Positions 6,062-6,084 of a DNA stretch of 6,084 nucleotides are shown piece by piece. Made by a program: the position numbers and the translations under genes. Source of the stretch: an uncultured Bermanella sp. (GTDB taxonomy: Bacteria > Pseudomonadota > Gammaproteobacteria > Pseudomonadales > Oceanobacteraceae); the NCBI GenBank assembly GCA_913054445.1, contig CAJXIK010000124.1:1-6084 (forward strand). Reading direction: 5' to 3'. The notes beneath the pieces are model-generated. The model was not told the origin of the DNA and did no database searches. It was given only the letters and a program-made list of their open reading frames with translations. Each line of letters begins with the position of its first letter. Position 1 is the stretch's first letter.

Positions 6062-6084
6062 GTACGAGCTCACCCCGTGAGCGA
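6062..6084 (+). repeat. REP-like element, copy 4 (truncated by window end)
   Basis: The first 23 bases match copies 2 and 3 exactly, with stem 6068-6073 against 6077-6082. The element runs off the window, so the array continues beyond it. Confidence 0.6.

Larger units (their letters stand above)
5905..6084 (+). repeat. Tandem repeat array of 56-58-base units, cut by the window end
   Basis: Three full units start at 5905, 5961 and 6018, and a fourth begins at 6076. Each opens with CGTGAGCGATGCTT, has a variable spacer of 4, 5 then 6 bases (TGGC, AGTGT, GGGTGC), continues AAGTTCGYGCCGTGGYGATG and ends with GTACGAGCTCACCC. Outside the spacer the units differ at only two positions, both C/T. GCGATGCTT or GTGATGCTT recurs every 27-29 bases (5910, 5937, 5966, 5994, 6023, 6052; a truncated copy at 6081), so each unit is itself two related half-units. 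The array starts inside the last codons of mutT. It has no coding logic of its own. Confidence 0.9.

Noticed and set aside
5873..6073. 66-codon - strand ORF with repeated HRSRGELVPSI
   Set aside because: The repeated peptide simply reflects translation of the DNA repeat array, whose unit lengths (56, 57, 58) do not preserve frame.
5905..6084. CRISPR array
   Set aside because: The variable spacers are only 4-6 bases and the remaining 52 bases are nearly constant, so this is a tandem repeat and not repeat-spacer DNA.

Overview
The window looks like a chromosomal housekeeping segment from a gammaproteobacterium. Gene order is lpxC (3' end) - M23 peptidase - secA - argJ - mutT, all on the + strand. 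Enterobacteria have lpxC-secM-secA-mutT here. The M23 gene in the secM position and argJ between secA and mutT are, as I recall, the arrangement of Pseudomonas and related marine groups. The SecA, LpxC and ArgJ proteins read as Pseudomonas/Cellvibrio-like and base composition is moderate. I would guess a marine, Cellvibrio-like lineage, but the genus cannot be fixed from this sequence alone.

Layout: 1-246 is the last 81 codons of lpxC (lipid A synthesis), with its catalytic His and Asp residues. After 125 non-coding bases comes a GTG-started, membrane-anchored M23 (LytM-type) metallopeptidase (372-1304). A 103-base gap follows, holding a possible 21-codon hydrophobic leader ORF that ends inside the secA ribosome-binding region. 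secA (1408-4146) is full length, with a C-terminal zinc motif. The 128-base secA-argJ gap is filled by nested, mutually exclusive inverted repeats that start at the secA stop codon. argJ (4275-5495) and mutT (5514-5909) are 18 bases apart and probably co-transcribed. From the mutT stop codon to the window end runs a tandem repeat array that is cut off by the window edge.

The genes do not form one pathway. They cover envelope biogenesis (lipid A, peptidoglycan turnover, protein export) plus arginine synthesis and nucleotide-pool sanitation.

The most interesting signal is not a gene. A REP-like 28-base element (GTACGAG, a 6-bp hairpin with a CCC loop, then CGATnCTT) occurs once after secA and three times after mutT. 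Between the two sites the hairpin stem changes on both arms in a compensating way (GGCCAC/GTGGCC versus GCTCAC/GTGAGC). This suggests a dispersed structured repeat family under selection for folding. After secA the element sits inside a longer dyad with two competing 3' arms. After mutT it is amplified into a tandem array that supplies the mutT stop codon. No mobile element, RNA gene or CRISPR array was found.
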